Part shown: positions 44,601 through 57,670 of the stretch, piece after piece
Position numbering within the stretch: the first letter of the stretch is position 1
How the letters are laid out: each line of letters starts with the position of its first letter
From: Membranipora membranacea
Taxonomy: Eukaryota; Bryozoa; Gymnolaemata; Cheilostomatida; Membraniporidae
Assembly (NCBI GenBank): GCA_914767715.1
Contig: OU612069.1
Coordinates: 21,079,387 to 21,143,386, forward strand
DNA length: 64,000 nt
Direction: 5' to 3'
The notes under the pieces: generated by a model
What the model was told of the DNA's origin: nothing
The model's input: only the letters and a program-made list of their open reading frames with translations
The model's database searches: none
Translations under genes and position numbers: made by a program

Positions 44601-44920
44601 ATGCCACCTGCACTTGACTAGACACATACATTCTTTCATCATGTCATCATCCAAATTTTATCCTGTAGCGTTGGATCACTGCAATGTGGGCACAACTTTA
44701 GTGTTTACAAAATCCAGCTTTCGAAATGTCAGAAAGCGGAACATGAGCAGATGATTTTGCAAAAACTATCCTCAACATCAAATTTAAAGCCTGCAGCCAA
44801 CCGTGTTTGATGTTTGCTTGAAAGGATGAGGGCAGTGCTCATTTTTTTGACGCTCTTTGATACCCATTCAAAATAATAAAAGGTCTAAAAGTGATTTGTA
44901 ATCATTAAATCTTTATTCCA

Positions 44921-45283
44921 TCAACCACGGCCTCTGTCAAACAATGGATGAAATTGTGTTTGAATTTGTATTGCGCAGAACATGAGAGGGAGGAGGAAGG
45001 AAGGAGAAATAAGAAGAGCGAGACTATACTTTGAGAACAGGCTGGAGTCTTCGTAAATCAGTTCTGAATGTTGCATATTTGTCTGTACTGGATCATTAAA
45101 TACGCCATTGATGGTCTCTGGTCTGGTTGTCAGTAATATCAGACCATTCCAGCGCTCATCTGCGGCGCTCTGAATGTACATCAGGTGTGAACAGTCTACT
45201 CTACCACTACTGATGGTCACAACAATTGATCGGTAATATTTAGGATTGTTCATCGTAATATATATAATACCTTGTATCACCAA
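44921..45283 (-). CDS. Hypothetical 120-residue ORF, copy B
   Basis: Identical translation to 3,469-3,831, also ending at AATAAA. Function unknown; see the copy A entry. Confidence 0.25.
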   Translation of the reverse strand: MVIQGIIYITMNNPKYYRSIVVTISSGRVDCSHLMYIQSAADERWNGLILLTTRPETINGVFNDPVQTNMQHSELIYEDSSLFSKYSLALLISPSFLLPLMFCAIQIQTQFHPLFDRGRG

Positions 45284-46096
45284 TATAATTTCAGGCTTTA
45301 ATGCAATATAGGGCCTGAAATTACAGCTACATCAAAAACGCACAAGCTGTAAATATGTCGACAGACTAACTGAAATTTGGCAGCTAGCCACATCTTGACA
45401 CTATTAATCTAATCTCCGCGGTAGTATCTAACGTGTGAATCACGCACATGCAACAAACAAGGAAAACTTTGCACAAAATTTTGGCATCTGCATTGCCTGT
45501 AAACCATCGCTTGAATTTGAGATTATAGCTTTAACTTGACAGTGTTTATTTATGTATCTTCTGACTCATGATTGCAGCCACACAAACAATCTGATGTGAA
45601 TTTTATCTCTTGCTGTATACACAATTGAAATAAGATGGGGTACCAGTATTGAACCTTGTGACATTTTGTTATTTATAAATCAAGTACAATGATTTTTTGA
45701 TGCTTTGCCGTAACATAGCAATGAAGATGATTATAACACTGCCCTTTTAGGGATCAGGGATAGCTCAGCACTAGAGGCATCCGACCTGGGATAATATTGG
45801 CGGGCCATTCACCCTAGCCAATTAATGGAGGCAGACTTGCACATGAACAAAATCTTCAGAAACTGAAGTGGGCATTACTTGGTACGAAAAGAAACTAAAT
45901 ATTTAGATATCCTGGCAACACTGGAGGGATTTTATACAGCGTATGAAATCTACAGTCATATACGCTGCCAATCATACCATTGTGACATTAGATAATACTT
46001 TCAAATGTTGGCATATAGGCCAGAAGCAGCCTAGCTCTAAGTGCTCTAAAAAAAATGGCACGGACAATTTTTGATGGCAGGAAAAAAACAAGTGTT

Positions 46097-46610
46097 TCTA
46101 GGGTAAAAAAGTGTGCTGAATTCAAAAATGAGGGTGTACCCAGTTGTATCAGTCATTGTCAGCGGCAGCGTGGGAGCAAATCCGACTTTTTTTTACAAAT
46201 TCACTTCTACTAAGTGAAAATTGTGGCATTTGATACAGTCAACGGTCAACAGAGAACAAGATTAATATGCTTCTAGTGAAAAAAAGTGTGCTGAATCCAA
46301 AAATGAGGGTGTTCCCGGTTATAGTGGTTATCATCAGCGGCAGCGTGGCAGTATATGACAGCATATCCCAAATTATTCAATAAAGAGCTTTAAGTTTGTG
46401 AAGATTTTAGTGTTCGATACAGCCAACAGAGAACGAGAATATAAATGTTTCTAGGGTAAAAAAGGGTGCTCAATTAACAAATAAGGGTGTACCCGGTTGT
46501 ATCAGTCATTGTCAGCGGCAGCATCTCACAAATTTTTCACAAAATCACTTTTAGTTAGTGAAAATTGTAGTATTTTTTGTTACAGTCAACAAGAACTTTT
46601 ATTATTTGGT
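46097..46610. repeat. Three subterminal tandem repeats, copy B
   Basis: Counterpart of 4,641-5,160, with small substitutions such as CTAGTGAAAAAAAG in the middle unit. Confidence 0.7.
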
Positions 46611-48448
46611 CACTCATTTTCCTCATCATCCTCGTCTCTGCCAGCCTCCTCCTCCTCCTCAACAAGACTGTTCTCTCTGAAAGCTGTATTTGCAGCTTGC
46701 TTTAAAGCAAGTGCTGTTTCGAGCCTAATAATTGAGTCATAGCTGCAAGAATGACCAAATCCATGAATAAGTTTGGCTAGCAATTTAGACCCAGTCATAT
46801 GCCTCACTGTTAGGCCGATGGCTAAAGACTTAGGAGTAACAGCAGCACCTTTGGAGCTTAGCTGTACAATATCTTGGGCTAAGCTGAGAATTTTTAGGCA
46901 AACAGAGGCATCCAAATTATAGTAGGTGTTCCAGTCACAGACCACATCAGCATGACCTGTCGTCATAGCTAGAAAATTAAATAGTGGTGGCGGAACAAAT
47001 TCGACACAGGCCTCAGCGTTAAGGTTGTCTGCAGTAGGTGGCCAGGAGATCTCGACTTATTTGGTTTGATCTATATACAAACGGAGTGAAATTGCTGCCT
47101 GATTGAGTTGATATTGATTGGATTGGGTTACACTATTGAGAGGGATTTCCTCATCACATGAGCTGGCAGTGTCGACCTCGCTCAAGAGGCTGGATGTGTT
47201 TGTGAGTACTGATGTATCAGTCACTAAATCAGTCAAAACTGCATTGCTGCTCGTCACTATATCACCATGAGAGGGATCAGAGGCTTGATGAAAACTAAGG
47301 CGGCCTTTTAACTCTCTCTTCAGGCGGTGGACAAAAGCTTTTCGGCTGTAAAAAGATGATATTTTTGTCTTAAAGCACAATACATGTTAGTCCGAGGAAG
47401 AAAAAGATTTTGACATAACTTTTCATATTTTTTTAATTAATCCTTATCTAACAAGGCCAAAGTTTGATCAACGCATTTGAGTGTTCTCAAAACCGCAGGT
47501 TGATAATGCTTGCACAATGCAACTTCAACCTGGGAACCCCAGTCTCGCAAGATTTTATCGCCCTGATCTCACTGGGAATTCCAGGAAATTGCATTGTGGG
47601 ATACTATTATATATAAATATATATCATAGTCTTACCTGGTCTCATCTTCTCTGTTATCTCTACGTAGTTTATTATATAAGCCAAGTAAATCAGATACAGT
47701 GTAAGAACCCTACTCGCGCTCTATCTTTGAGCTAACCAGGTCCTCAAGTTGTCGCCATGATGCAGATCTCACAAAGCGAGCTTTTGATTTAGATCTAAAA
47801 CAATTGGTATAACAATTTTACAGCACTTCATATGAACTCATCTCTACGCCCAAGTGAACTTGTTAACAATTTTCAAAGAAGGACAGCATAGGAATGTAAC
47901 ACACATAATGTTGAGCCAGACAAATGACAAGTGGCAAACAGATTTCATAGTTTTTACCTGAGCTGGTTCGTAACAGTTGCGTTATAATTCTTGTGGCATG
48001 CACGATGATATCTCATTTCACGGGCAACAGGATCTCCTAACTGGAAACTTGACAACAGCTTTGTGTCATTCTTGGCTTCTGCGGCAGGAAGTAAACCCCC
48101 TAAATAGAAGGATAATATTTTTGAAAGCTGGCTCTCCCAATGATATATTATTCGTCTCCAGATACTTATGATTGATGCAGCTTAGATCATACAACACATG
48201 TAATTGAAAAAGTTCCCTCAATTAATCAACAATTCAACCCTACAGAGTCTGCAGAAGGCAGAATAAAACCTGAGATCATGATGTAGCAGTTTATTGTACT
48301 TACCAGCATCTAAAGTCTCAGCTCTAGAGGTCGGTAGTTTCTTGCGGTTTTTGTACTTCTCCTTATTACATATGACACAGGTAGAAGAGAATGTCTGAGG
48401 CTTACTAGTACTCGGTTCTGAAGACCTGAGTTTCTTTGGGCTCGGCAA
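46610..48448 (-). pseudogene. Transposon-encoded three-exon gene with one in-frame stop
   Basis: Minus-strand exons: 48,448-48,304; 48,078-47,958; 47,345-46,610. The junctions are in frame. Exon 1 has CVICNKEKYKNRKKLPTSRA and exon 2 has DPVAREMRYHRACHKNY, together a probable Cys2/His-Cys zinc-binding head. Exon 3 stays open except for one TAA at 47,057-47,059. Beyond it comes ISWPPTADNLN, VPPPLFNFLA, then SKGAAVTPKSLAIGLTVRHM and GFGHSCSYDSIIRLETALA. I recognise this order from uncharacterised repeat-encoded proteins of cnidarians and other invertebrates but cannot name the superfamily. The product then ends in an acidic tail (VEEEEEAGRDEDD), so the rest of the usual protein is missing. The TAA is shared with copy A and predates the duplication. 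Confidence 0.6.
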
Positions 48449-48591
48449 ATTGGCTCCTTCCTCATTCTTAAAAACAGGATTTTATTAGAGCAGGGTTAAT
48501 GAGTAGCAATTACAAGGGTCAATCAATCAAGGCTGAAAAAAATTGAAGGCATCTCAAATTTTCCAACTATGATTTAATTCAGTGTTGTGAT

Positions 48592-48675
48592 CATTCTGTG
48601 ATAAATAATAGAGTTCTATCAAGGAGTAAAAGTCTTTTACTCTTGATAGAGCTCTCTTATTTATCACAGAATGAT
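48592..48675. repeat. Perfect-arm hairpin, complete form
   Basis: Arms run from GATCATTCTGTGATAAATAA to its inverted partner ending CAGAATGATC. It is the full version of the hairpin truncated in copy A at 7,166. It lies upstream of exon 1 of the transposon gene. Confidence 0.75.
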
Positions 48676-49718
48676 CTTCTTGGCCCAAACACTATCTCTG
48701 ACTGAGAGCAACGTCACACAAAGTTTCATATCGGTTCAAACACAGCAACACAACAAGGTGGTCTTCCATACAGCACCTTGGTCATCAATTAATACCTTGA
48801 GAGTAAATCCTGAATCATGAGCATGTTCTATACATACCTTTCTCTTCATGGCACTTTCCTTGGCTCTTTCTAGCTTGGATTTAGAAAATCTGAACATACA
48901 AAGACCATAGAATAGATAGGTACTACATTCATCCATTGTTGTCAGTCATTGTCAATGGATTTTTGGCAATGAAGCATTCCGGCTCTTTCCCAGTTTTCAC
49001 CCACTCTTTAGCCACATATTTGAGTTCAGCAAGCTTTGAGGCTGACGAAACAACACTCTCGGCTGCTTCATCTACTTTCTCATAGTGAATAATACACTCC
49101 ATAATGTTAGTCAAAGTGATACCGTCATTTTGTTAGACATGTTCATGCTTCCTTGTATTATGTCATCTGCTAAAGCATGAGAGTTAAATTTAACAAAGGC
49201 TGGGCGTAAGTCAATAGCACCATACAAAGATGCATTATTAATATTTGCTATGTCAATGCCAAATTCAAGTTGATGCGATTGAGTATTTTATAAATAGATT
49301 TCTTTATTATCACACTGATGATTGGTCCTCTACACAAGTAGGTCAGCTTGAGGATTTATGTTCTCTTCATTTAAGTTGAAAACGAATTGCCATTTATTTT
49401 CAAAATATGACCACTACAACTGGGTACACCCGGTGAATTTTACAGAACATATATTGATGTAGTATAAAAAGTGATCAGAATCCTGCCATCAAATATTGTC
49501 CGTGCCATAACAACTTAGGCTATAGCTGCTTCTGGCCTAATAGATTCATCAACAAATATAAATTTTGTTACCAGCTGTCAAATTTACATGATATTTATCT
49601 CGTCTGGTGCCAGCGAAGATCACAATGTATGTAGCATGAAAGAGCTTGTGATATTCATCAGGGAAATATGGATACGTACTGACAATACCTGACAAAATCA
49701 GAGCCAGACATCACCGAA
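48672..49718. other. 1,047-bp segment present only in copy B
   Basis: Starts inside the hairpin's right arm and ends 178 bp beyond the transposon's right end. GAA stands at both borders. Because it contains the matching transposon end, B is ancestral here and A has a deletion. Confidence 0.8.
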
Positions 49719-50551
49719 CTTCATTCTCAGATTCAGTTTATTCGGTAATTTTGTCAAAGACAAATTACAGTGTGTTGACTGAAAAGCTCTGTCATATGGT
49801 CATACATATACTGTTTAAAACTTGAATACTCTGGGGTATAAAACTGTGTAAAAAACGCGGATGTTAATGATACAAGCTGTCTGGTATAAGGCCGTATAAC
49901 AGTACCTCACACCTGTGGAGGGGCCACCTATCCCAAAGGAAAACATACAACTGTCACAGTAGTGGCCACCAATTTCAAATCGTTTGTATTCAAAATATCA
50001 TCATTGGCAGCGAGTCTACTGAAACAAAACCCATCCTGTTGCAGCAGCATTTGCCTAATTGGGATGTATGTACAGTTAGATTTTACATCACAAACCTACA
50101 GCAGTGTTCACGATTACAAATCTATCTAGACTTTGTTGCAATGACAGTATAGTGGATCTAAACAATCCATGGCTGTCACATATCAAACCAAGCGACTGCT
50201 GTAACCAACCCTTGGTATGCTGATCTCACCATAACCTCTAATTTAACAGTGGCTATGGGTGCATCCAAAATATCTACTGCTACCACATATACAATCTATC
50301 AATTGCTGAAACAACGCTTGGCATGTTTATCTGATCATCACTAGCAATGGAATTTGTTGAGATGACAGCTCTGTGTGATGTGTTATTATCCTGTTATCAG
50401 TTAATCATTATAGCAGCTGGATACTGTCTAAACATATGATTGAAAAAATACATGACATTGCCAAAAAATATAAATCTGCATTTTTTGGACTATGATACGC
50501 AATATCAGTCTGCTTGATTATGTACAGTAAGGGCCTGCTAGTAGCCTATCT
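49719..50551. other. Spacer without a recognisable gene, copy B
   Basis: Matches 7,167-8,000 of copy A at about 99%. No gene seen. Confidence 0.5.
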
Positions 50552-51848
50552 TTGTATTCCTGGTTATAGATAGTGACCTTCATGCTAGTATGTCAAATGA
50601 TTTATCATTTTCTAGTTATATCATGATTTGGGACTATACTGTAGTTTGGCAGATGACAGGTTTCTAACCACAGTGAAGTATAAGCAGAGACTATAGATAT
50701 AGAGACCTTCCACTTGCGCATAAAATGCGAATAGCCAATCAGCTTTATTTAACGGTCACGCCCACTTCTGGTTGTAAAGTAAGCGCTGGTGCTTTGGACA
50801 GCAATGGGTTTCTCAATAAATTTTCAGGTTTTTCACCTGAGTTATTCGAGGCAAAATAACCACAATCTTGATGACAAAACCAGATCAGACAGCAACAAAG
50901 TCACTATCAACTTGTTATTGATTGCATTCTTAGCCAGATATTTATATTATACAGGCCTGTATTTTTGTAAGAAAGTAAGGGGGCTGTGCAGTATAATCCA
51001 TCATTGTTGCCCACTGCGATGTAATGATGGCCTGACATAGGTTAGCTGTTGTGATGAGTTTCATGGACAAAGTTTTCATGTGTGAAGACAAGAGGAAGAG
51101 AGCTTCTTTTTGTTTGTTGATATATGCTCTAAGATTAATATAAACAAATTTAATCATGGTGACTAGTACCAACCATACACACACATTCAAAACTGTAGTA
51201 AGAATGGCATCAGAGTAAAGTGCATCGTCAGCAGATTCATACTGACAATTCAATGCTGACAAATGTAAAGAATTTACTGCATTGAGAGATAGAAGACCTC
51301 CCTCTCTGCCTCAAAGTTATTGTGGGATGGTTGGGGCTTTGAAAAGCTTCTTTTACAAATCGCCTTGAAAACTTGTTTGGGCTTCATAGACAGATTCAGA
51401 GCAGTTCAAAGCACATATCTTCTGGCAACAACCAGCAATATGCTGACTTTAAACGGGAAAACTTAGACTTTTTGAGGATGATACTTTTCTCAGACCTTTG
51501 CTATAGAAAGTTTCTGTGCTGGCCTAACTGATGAATTCAATTCAGTCACCGGAACTGGAGAATATAACATCAGTGCTTGTTCACATTTAACTATTTTCAC
51601 ATTGAATATTCAATTGTCTATACATATGGGGGCTACATTACCAAAAGGTTTTATCATCCACCAAGTATTTTGTTTCCTTGATGCCTATGGCCGCCCATAT
51701 TTTATATAAAAGTCACATGTATTCCAGGTTATAGATAGTGACCTTCATGCCAGTACATCAAACAATTTATTTATTCTCTAGTTATTTCATGTTTTTGGAA
51801 CATACTGTAGTTTGGCAGATGACAGGTTTTTAACCACAGTGGAGTATA
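50552..51848. repeat. Direct-repeat-bounded segment kept only in copy B
   Basis: Two direct repeats of about 130 bp (50,552-50,684 and 51,716-51,848; both contain TATAGATAGTGACCTTCATG and ACTGTAGTTTGGCAGATGAC) enclose about 1.03 kb. They differ by roughly 13% by eye. Copy A has one repeat (7,998-8,130). Its left border matches the first and its body the second, as expected after recombination between them. The structure resembles a terminal-repeat mini-retrotransposon, but I see no primer-binding site or polypurine tract. A minus-strand ORF at 50,942-51,262 has a hydrophobic stretch (VCVWLVLVTMIKFVYI) and no known domain. Confidence 0.6.
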
Positions 51849-52252
51849 ACTGTTGGGCAGATGAAGTGCACAAGTTAACAGACAAGAAGCAAGTAGGAGG
51901 AACAAGTGTTGAGTAAAGAACAGGAACAGATATAAGCAGCATTGGTTTGCCAAGATATTGATGTCAGGAACTTTACAGGTAAGTGAAACATTTCTATTAC
52001 TTATTGATGAAATCCTTGTGCCTGTGTAGTATTGTAAACTGTCCCCCACCCAACGCGCAAAAAGCAGTCCGGGACACTGTACAATACTGTTTACCGTCCC
52101 CTCCCTATTGTAAACTATTCCACCGCTCTATTGTCGAGTGTTCACCCATTGCAAACTGTTCACTTCCTTGCTTCTTTTGTATCCAACCTTACCTACATAA
52201 GCTATCTGTCTATAGTCAAATTAAAAGTGATAATTTGACACCATCCCCTCCA

Positions 52253-52392
52253 GTTTGGGGTTGGTGAGATGGCGCAATCGGTTAGGGCGCCTGCTTGTCA
52301 CTGCCAGGTGATTAGTGCCACAGGAGTTGTGTGTTTGCGTCCCCCTGGGGGAGCTTTCAAGGTTGACTGTTACTTCCCCCAGCACCTCTCCT
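52253..52392 (+). mobile_element. tRNA-derived SINE, plus strand, copy B
   Basis: Counterpart of 8,540-8,680, with a few substitutions. Confidence 0.7.
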
Positions 52393-53153
52393 AGTCAAAT
52401 TAACAGCGCATAATTTGTGAAGGTGAATTTTTATGATCTAGTTAGACCAAGATGTAATAGGTAGGTAACAGTTAAACCAACAAGTTTTACTCCTCATTGG
52501 CGTACATGACAAGCTGGCAGACCCAGAAATCAGAATATATTCGTGGACAAACTCCCGACCCGGAGTACCATTGAACAAGTGCGAAGTTGAAAATAGCGCA
52601 GTCGCGTCGTGAGGAATGCACTGAATTAGAGAGAACACAGAGCCTGTATCAAATTACCAATAGCCAAATTACCATTAGTTTCCGTCTAGAGTATTTATCC
52701 TATCTTCTGGTCTCATGTGAGCAGTGTAGACAACTCTAATAAGCCACAATGAGTTCACAAAAACACGTCACAAAAACATTGGAGATCAATTGGTGAAAGC
52801 AATCTATCGGGCTTTTTTACTCCATTTTTTCTCAGTTCTTTTCACTTCTTATATTTGGCATACCTCTTTTCAATGTATCATAACGAATGAACATGACAGT
52901 GACTCGAAATTCCGGATTGCTAAGCCTAATTCCTATTGTGTTTGCTGGTTAATATCAAACCAATGCTGTGAATGTAATGTTGTTTTTAAATGATTGTAGA
53001 TGTCACAGCCCAGTCAGCTATCACCGATCTGGTTATGGTAGTATCCCATACATATTGATGAAGATGATGAGCCGAGAGAGCTTCACAATCTGAACTCTGC
53101 ACAAATATCATTAACTGAACGGATAGCCTTTAGACAGTGCCTGCCTGAGTATT

Positions 53154-53462
53154 GTGATGGGTCAGGCTTCATCCAGAGACCGCCTCAGTTCCAGAGGCCG
53201 CCTCTGTTCAAGGTTGCGAAAATATTTGTGTTGTACAGCTCAGTCACCAACATCATCACATCACAGCCAAATACAAGCAGACACCAATGAGGGAGAAGAC
53301 AGGACTATTATGCAAGACGAGGTGGCCGAGGAGATTACACCTGCTGTCACAGAAAATCATGACAGTGAGACCTACACGACCCCACCACTCAATCGTCAGT
53401 CAGGTGATGAGGATGTATCTCAGGAGAGCAATACGGAGGTAAACTATCAATTGAGCATGTAA
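53154..53462 (+). CDS. Hypothetical 102-residue ORF, copy B
   Basis: Counterpart of 9,439-9,747; three replacements and one silent change. Function unknown. Confidence 0.2.
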   Translation: MMGQASSRDRLSSRGRLCSRLRKYLCCTAQSPTSSHHSQIQADTNEGEDRTIMQDEVAEEITPAVTENHDSETYTTPPLNRQSGDEDVSQESNTEVNYQLSM

Positions 53463-53662
53463 TTTAATCCATTTGAATCACAGTCTATGCATCATTGCAC
53501 CTTTTACCCGATTGTAAACTACAACCGATAACTTGACAACTGTTATGATTTCAAAACAAATACCTGTACCAGTATGTTAACGTATCAGGAGAGTTTAAGC
53601 AACACAGACGTTTGTTTGTGGTAATATCACAAGCTGGTACCCTGAATAATAAAACTCAAATT

Positions 53663-55339
53663 AAATAATAAAACTGGCATCGTGTGGTGATGATACAAAG
53701 CAAAGGTGCTGTATGTATGAAAAATCAGCCAAGAAAATTATAGCGGCAATTAATTTCATCTCAGCGATAAGCAATACAATTTGAAATTATTAATTATTAT
53801 GCTATCAATAATCATTGCGTGTTGCTTGCTGTTCGATTTGATTCACATTGAATGAAACATTTAAATGCAAAGAATAATGTTACATGATAATTATTATTAC
53901 ACTTACAAAAATACTGCCCCTCCGTTAACATACAGTAGGTAGGATAAAGGGTTACGATCTGGTCTAATGATTAACGTATACATGTAAATCTATCATCTGA
54001 AAGAAATAGTTATAAATCCTAAGTACATGCTTATTTGCAAGCGCAATAAATTTACACAGAAATACAAAGTGAATCCTGGTGTTTTAAATGATTAATTCAA
54101 GAAACGTATTAGCAAACACATCGCGTTAATTGAAAAGCAATAATAATCGTTAAAGGTGAATTCACTGCTGCCGTGCTGACATGCTGTCAATCTGTCCTCC
54201 AGTATTGCAGATGACAAAAATTACTAGAGCAAAATAATCATTTCAGATAGATAAATATTTTAGCTGTACTAACAACCATAGTAGATGTTATCCGTTTGGT
54301 AGAATAGAAGACAGTACAGTTAATTAGAATATTGAGAATGATCTGCTGTCATAGTAACAAGGTCAGCGTCTGTTGTACTGAATGTAAGATATTGTTGTAT
54401 ATCATAAAATCAGTGGTTTGATGGTGACGTACACACTAGAGTGCCCACTTTGGTGGCTAAATTGACACTAGCACATAATTGCCTTACTGCAGAAGACTGG
54501 GTGTGTGACAGTGTCTTGATAAAGAAAGCTAAGTAACTATAGTGCAACAAAATGTAAAATTGTTAGAATCAGATCGTCTGAATAGACTGATACAATACCA
54601 AACCCTGAAAAGACAGAGCAGAGGAACACAACTGGATTGGTGTACTCATTGCGGGAGAGCCGGTATTTTTATTTTACTGTCAATGTATTTGAGAACACAA
54701 CACAATAAGGTTAACGCAAGCGATGGTAGCTTGACTGGAAGGTGACGAAAAGTCATTTTTTTCACCGTAACGCTCAACTTGTCCTGGTAAACACTTCTGC
54801 GCGTTTTGACACCGTTTTAGTAGCCTTGTCAGTCGGCTTAAAAAAGTAGCTGCATGACAAGGCAACCATTTTAGGCGTTCGAATTGTTTGGATCAGGCTG
54901 TCGGTCCAAACGTTACCATTAGTTTTCATAGTTAGACAATACTACATACTAAAACTTGTGCATTTACACTGTCCTTGCTTCATAACCTAGTCACTGACTG
55001 ACTGATTTGAGAAACACCTGTGCTCCTATGAATGTCAGGGGTAGACAAACACTGTGACTATTTGACAAACAGAAACAACATTGCCGAGGAATTTGTCTAA
55101 TAGCAAACAGTGTCTTCCAGTATACCTTAATTAACCGCTGTCTTTAATCCAAATCTGAAACTCTTGAAGTTCGAGCCTTGAAGGACTGGCCTGTCTGGAT
55201 TGGTGTGTTGATCAGTCTGATTCCCTGGTCCATACCTTTGGCTCCCTCCCCTGATCCTGTGACCCCTTGAAAACTACCGGATACCCTGTAAGTCATTATC
55301 CCACTGATCTGACATGAAGCACAGACCATGACCTACCAC
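53663..55339. other. Spacer without a recognisable gene, copy B
   Basis: Counterpart of 10,056-11,723. Nothing further supported. Confidence 0.4.
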
Positions 55340-56090
55340 TTGATATCAGCAGTCTATTACCTATGCAGTGCTTGTCACAACCCTGTGATGTGGCAGGACA
55401 AAGGCTTGCTGTGCGAAGAATGTTCAACTTGGTATCATGTATCATATATGTCAGAATGTACACTTAGATGAATATTCAAAGCTGGACAATGGGAGTGTTG
55501 TTTGGGCATGGTTGAACAGCAACACAACCAATTATAGTCAGATAGTGTACCGAGCCCAGCATCAAAGTAGCCACTGAAATGTGGTTGAAACCAGATGCCT
55601 ACACCGCGGAGTTAGAGCCGGATGATTACAATTTTTTCCGTAGTGGTTGATCTAGCGGCATAGGAGGCGGTATGCTCAGTGCAATACATTCCACTCTATG
55701 GAAAATAATACGAGTGAAAGCCAAAATCACTGGACAACAACAACTGCATATTGGCACTTGCTACAAGCCCGATGTCAATGACAAATCAACCATTCCCATC
55801 CTCCAAAAGTCAGTGGACAAACTCCTTGATCGACAGAATATAAACAACTACTCTAGCAGGTAATCTCAATCTGTCAGCTGGCATCGGTGTAACAACGGAA
55901 TTAAGCCCAACAGCCCCTCACTTACTCCATCAAGGCTTTCAACAATTTAAAGCCTCACCAAACACGTTGAATAGTCGACCTTAATTTGGAATACTCCAGA
56001 CTTAGTAAGAAATAATATTCCTTAGTGTATTAACAGAACTAAGAAATTACCTGGCATCAGGGACCACGATCTCCTACACTGAGCATACCT
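55340..56090 (+). pseudogene. Decayed LINE piece (PHD finger plus endonuclease), copy B
   Basis: Counterpart of 11,724-12,470, with the same stops and frameshifts, so the decay predates the duplication. Confidence 0.6.
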
Positions 56091-56305
56091 GACAAGTCTC
56101 CCTTTTTGGTAGGGAGCCTCCCAGTTTTTAGGGGTATTTTCCACCTCCTCCCTATCTCCCTTTCTCTCCCTTTTTCAGCTTCCTTCACCCAGAAGACTTT
56201 TTAAGCTTCTTGTTGCAAGAAAAACTATGTTTTCCTACCCCCACAGTACATATATCTAGATATAATTGCCACTGCGTTTAATACCCAAGAATTGTTGGAC
56301 AATTC

Positions 56306-56600
56306 TGTACAATTCTAGAATTGTTCGAAACTGACCCATATATCATTACCCAACCAGCAACCATTATTGTGTAATTAACCCTGCCTGCTAAATAAATTAC
56401 ATTCATTATTGCTATTGTATAGTTATAGTATAAGCCTTTACAGTTCTAGTCAATATTACATAATTTGATTGACATTGTATTCGATGAGTTTGTATTTAGA
56501 TGACCAGGCAAGATCTCCTGTAATGAATAGATATTGCTGTGCAAGGTAGCATCAAAGTCTATAATGCGGGAGGCCCAGGTTCAAATTCCCGCCGGGGCAA
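56306..56600 (+). mobile_element. Repeat arm 1, copy B (fuller form)
   Basis: Contains the 29 bp (AACCAGCAACCATTATTGTG and following) missing from arm 1 in copy A, and an intact GGTTCAAATTCCCGC. Inverted partner at 58,612-58,905. Confidence 0.7.
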
Positions 56601-57589
56601 ATCTTTTCTTTTCGTCATGATGGAAATCGAAAGCATTCCATTCGAATTGTCCGCTCACAATTTTTGTAAGCACAGAAAACTCTTAGTAATGAGTATGATG
56701 ACCCGACAAAATACTTATGTTCAACTCTTCTGTGTTGTACCATACCCTATACGTTATATTTTGTGCAATCTTTTAATATTGGCAGCAACTGCATAAATAG
56801 AATACATCAGCTAATCTATGCTAGCAGAATTATCAGAAAACTTTGCTATTAATAATAATGTACAACATCGCTCACCAGTTGAGCGAGGAATTACTTTGTA
56901 TCAATTGTCCTACATGCCTAAGTGGAGAGAAGTGATATGTGAATGAGGCCATATTTTCCACAGAACCACTGACTACTGAAAGTATGCTGACTGATGCTAA
57001 AAAAACTCAAACTTGGTGTCACAGCAAGTAGTACGAGTACTGATTATTGGCATAGTCTAAACTACGCTTCTTGTGATTATTGAGAGTGAATGGCTCTCAG
57101 CTATTTCTATTTGTTAGCAAAAGATGCTCTGAGCATGGAGTTAGCTCTGATTGTTATGGTATGTGGGCTGAGGGAGGCAAAGGTAAATCAACTATTGTAA
57201 GCCTGGTATATATTCATTACCTGTCTACAAAGGAGCTCTTGTTTGTTGTTATACTATATCATTCTCAGCCATCTCAGTTATATGGTGTACAGGAAGCAAC
57301 TTTGGCATTTTTCTCTCTCACTCTTGGATGGTAGTTCCCTAGTAGGTGTTGGCACTAGTACAGATAGTATTAAAATGTTAGACTAAGACTAGTAGCAACA
57401 CCGTTTAAAGTAATAAACCTTTCAATCTAATGGAGAGAGTTGAGTTTGATAGACATAATACAGGCTTCTCAGATACACAATAATTATATTGGTTGTATTT
57501 TTGCTCTTTAAACCAGGCCTGCATGTCATTCACTATGGTTCCATGTCTCGAATGAGTGGTCCAATTTTGATTTTGAAACTGAAAAACAT

Positions 57590-57670
57590 CTGCCACGGCC
57601 GGAACTTGAACCCGGATCGCCCGCGTCAATTGCCCTTCAAGGCATTGTGTGCAAGCCGCCACGCCGCCTA
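57590..57670 (-). repeat. tRNA-like sequence, copy B
   Basis: Counterpart of 13,886-13,966. Confidence 0.45.

Larger units (their letters stand above)
46016..49539 (-). mobile_element. TIR DNA transposon, both ends present (copy B)
   Basis: About 3.5 kb. The left end, TAGGCCAGAAGCAGC with TGGCACGGACAATTTTTGAT, is matched by the inverted right end at 49,487-49,539 (CCTGCCATCAAATATTGTCC, then GCTGCTTCTGGCCTA). GGGTGTACCCAGTTGTA lies inside both ends, in the tandem repeats on the left and once on the right. It carries a minus-strand gene at 46,610-48,448. Further minus-strand ORFs at 48,736-49,114 have no recognisable domain. I could not fix a target-site duplication (possibly TA or ATA), so the superfamily is open. 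Confidence 0.7.
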
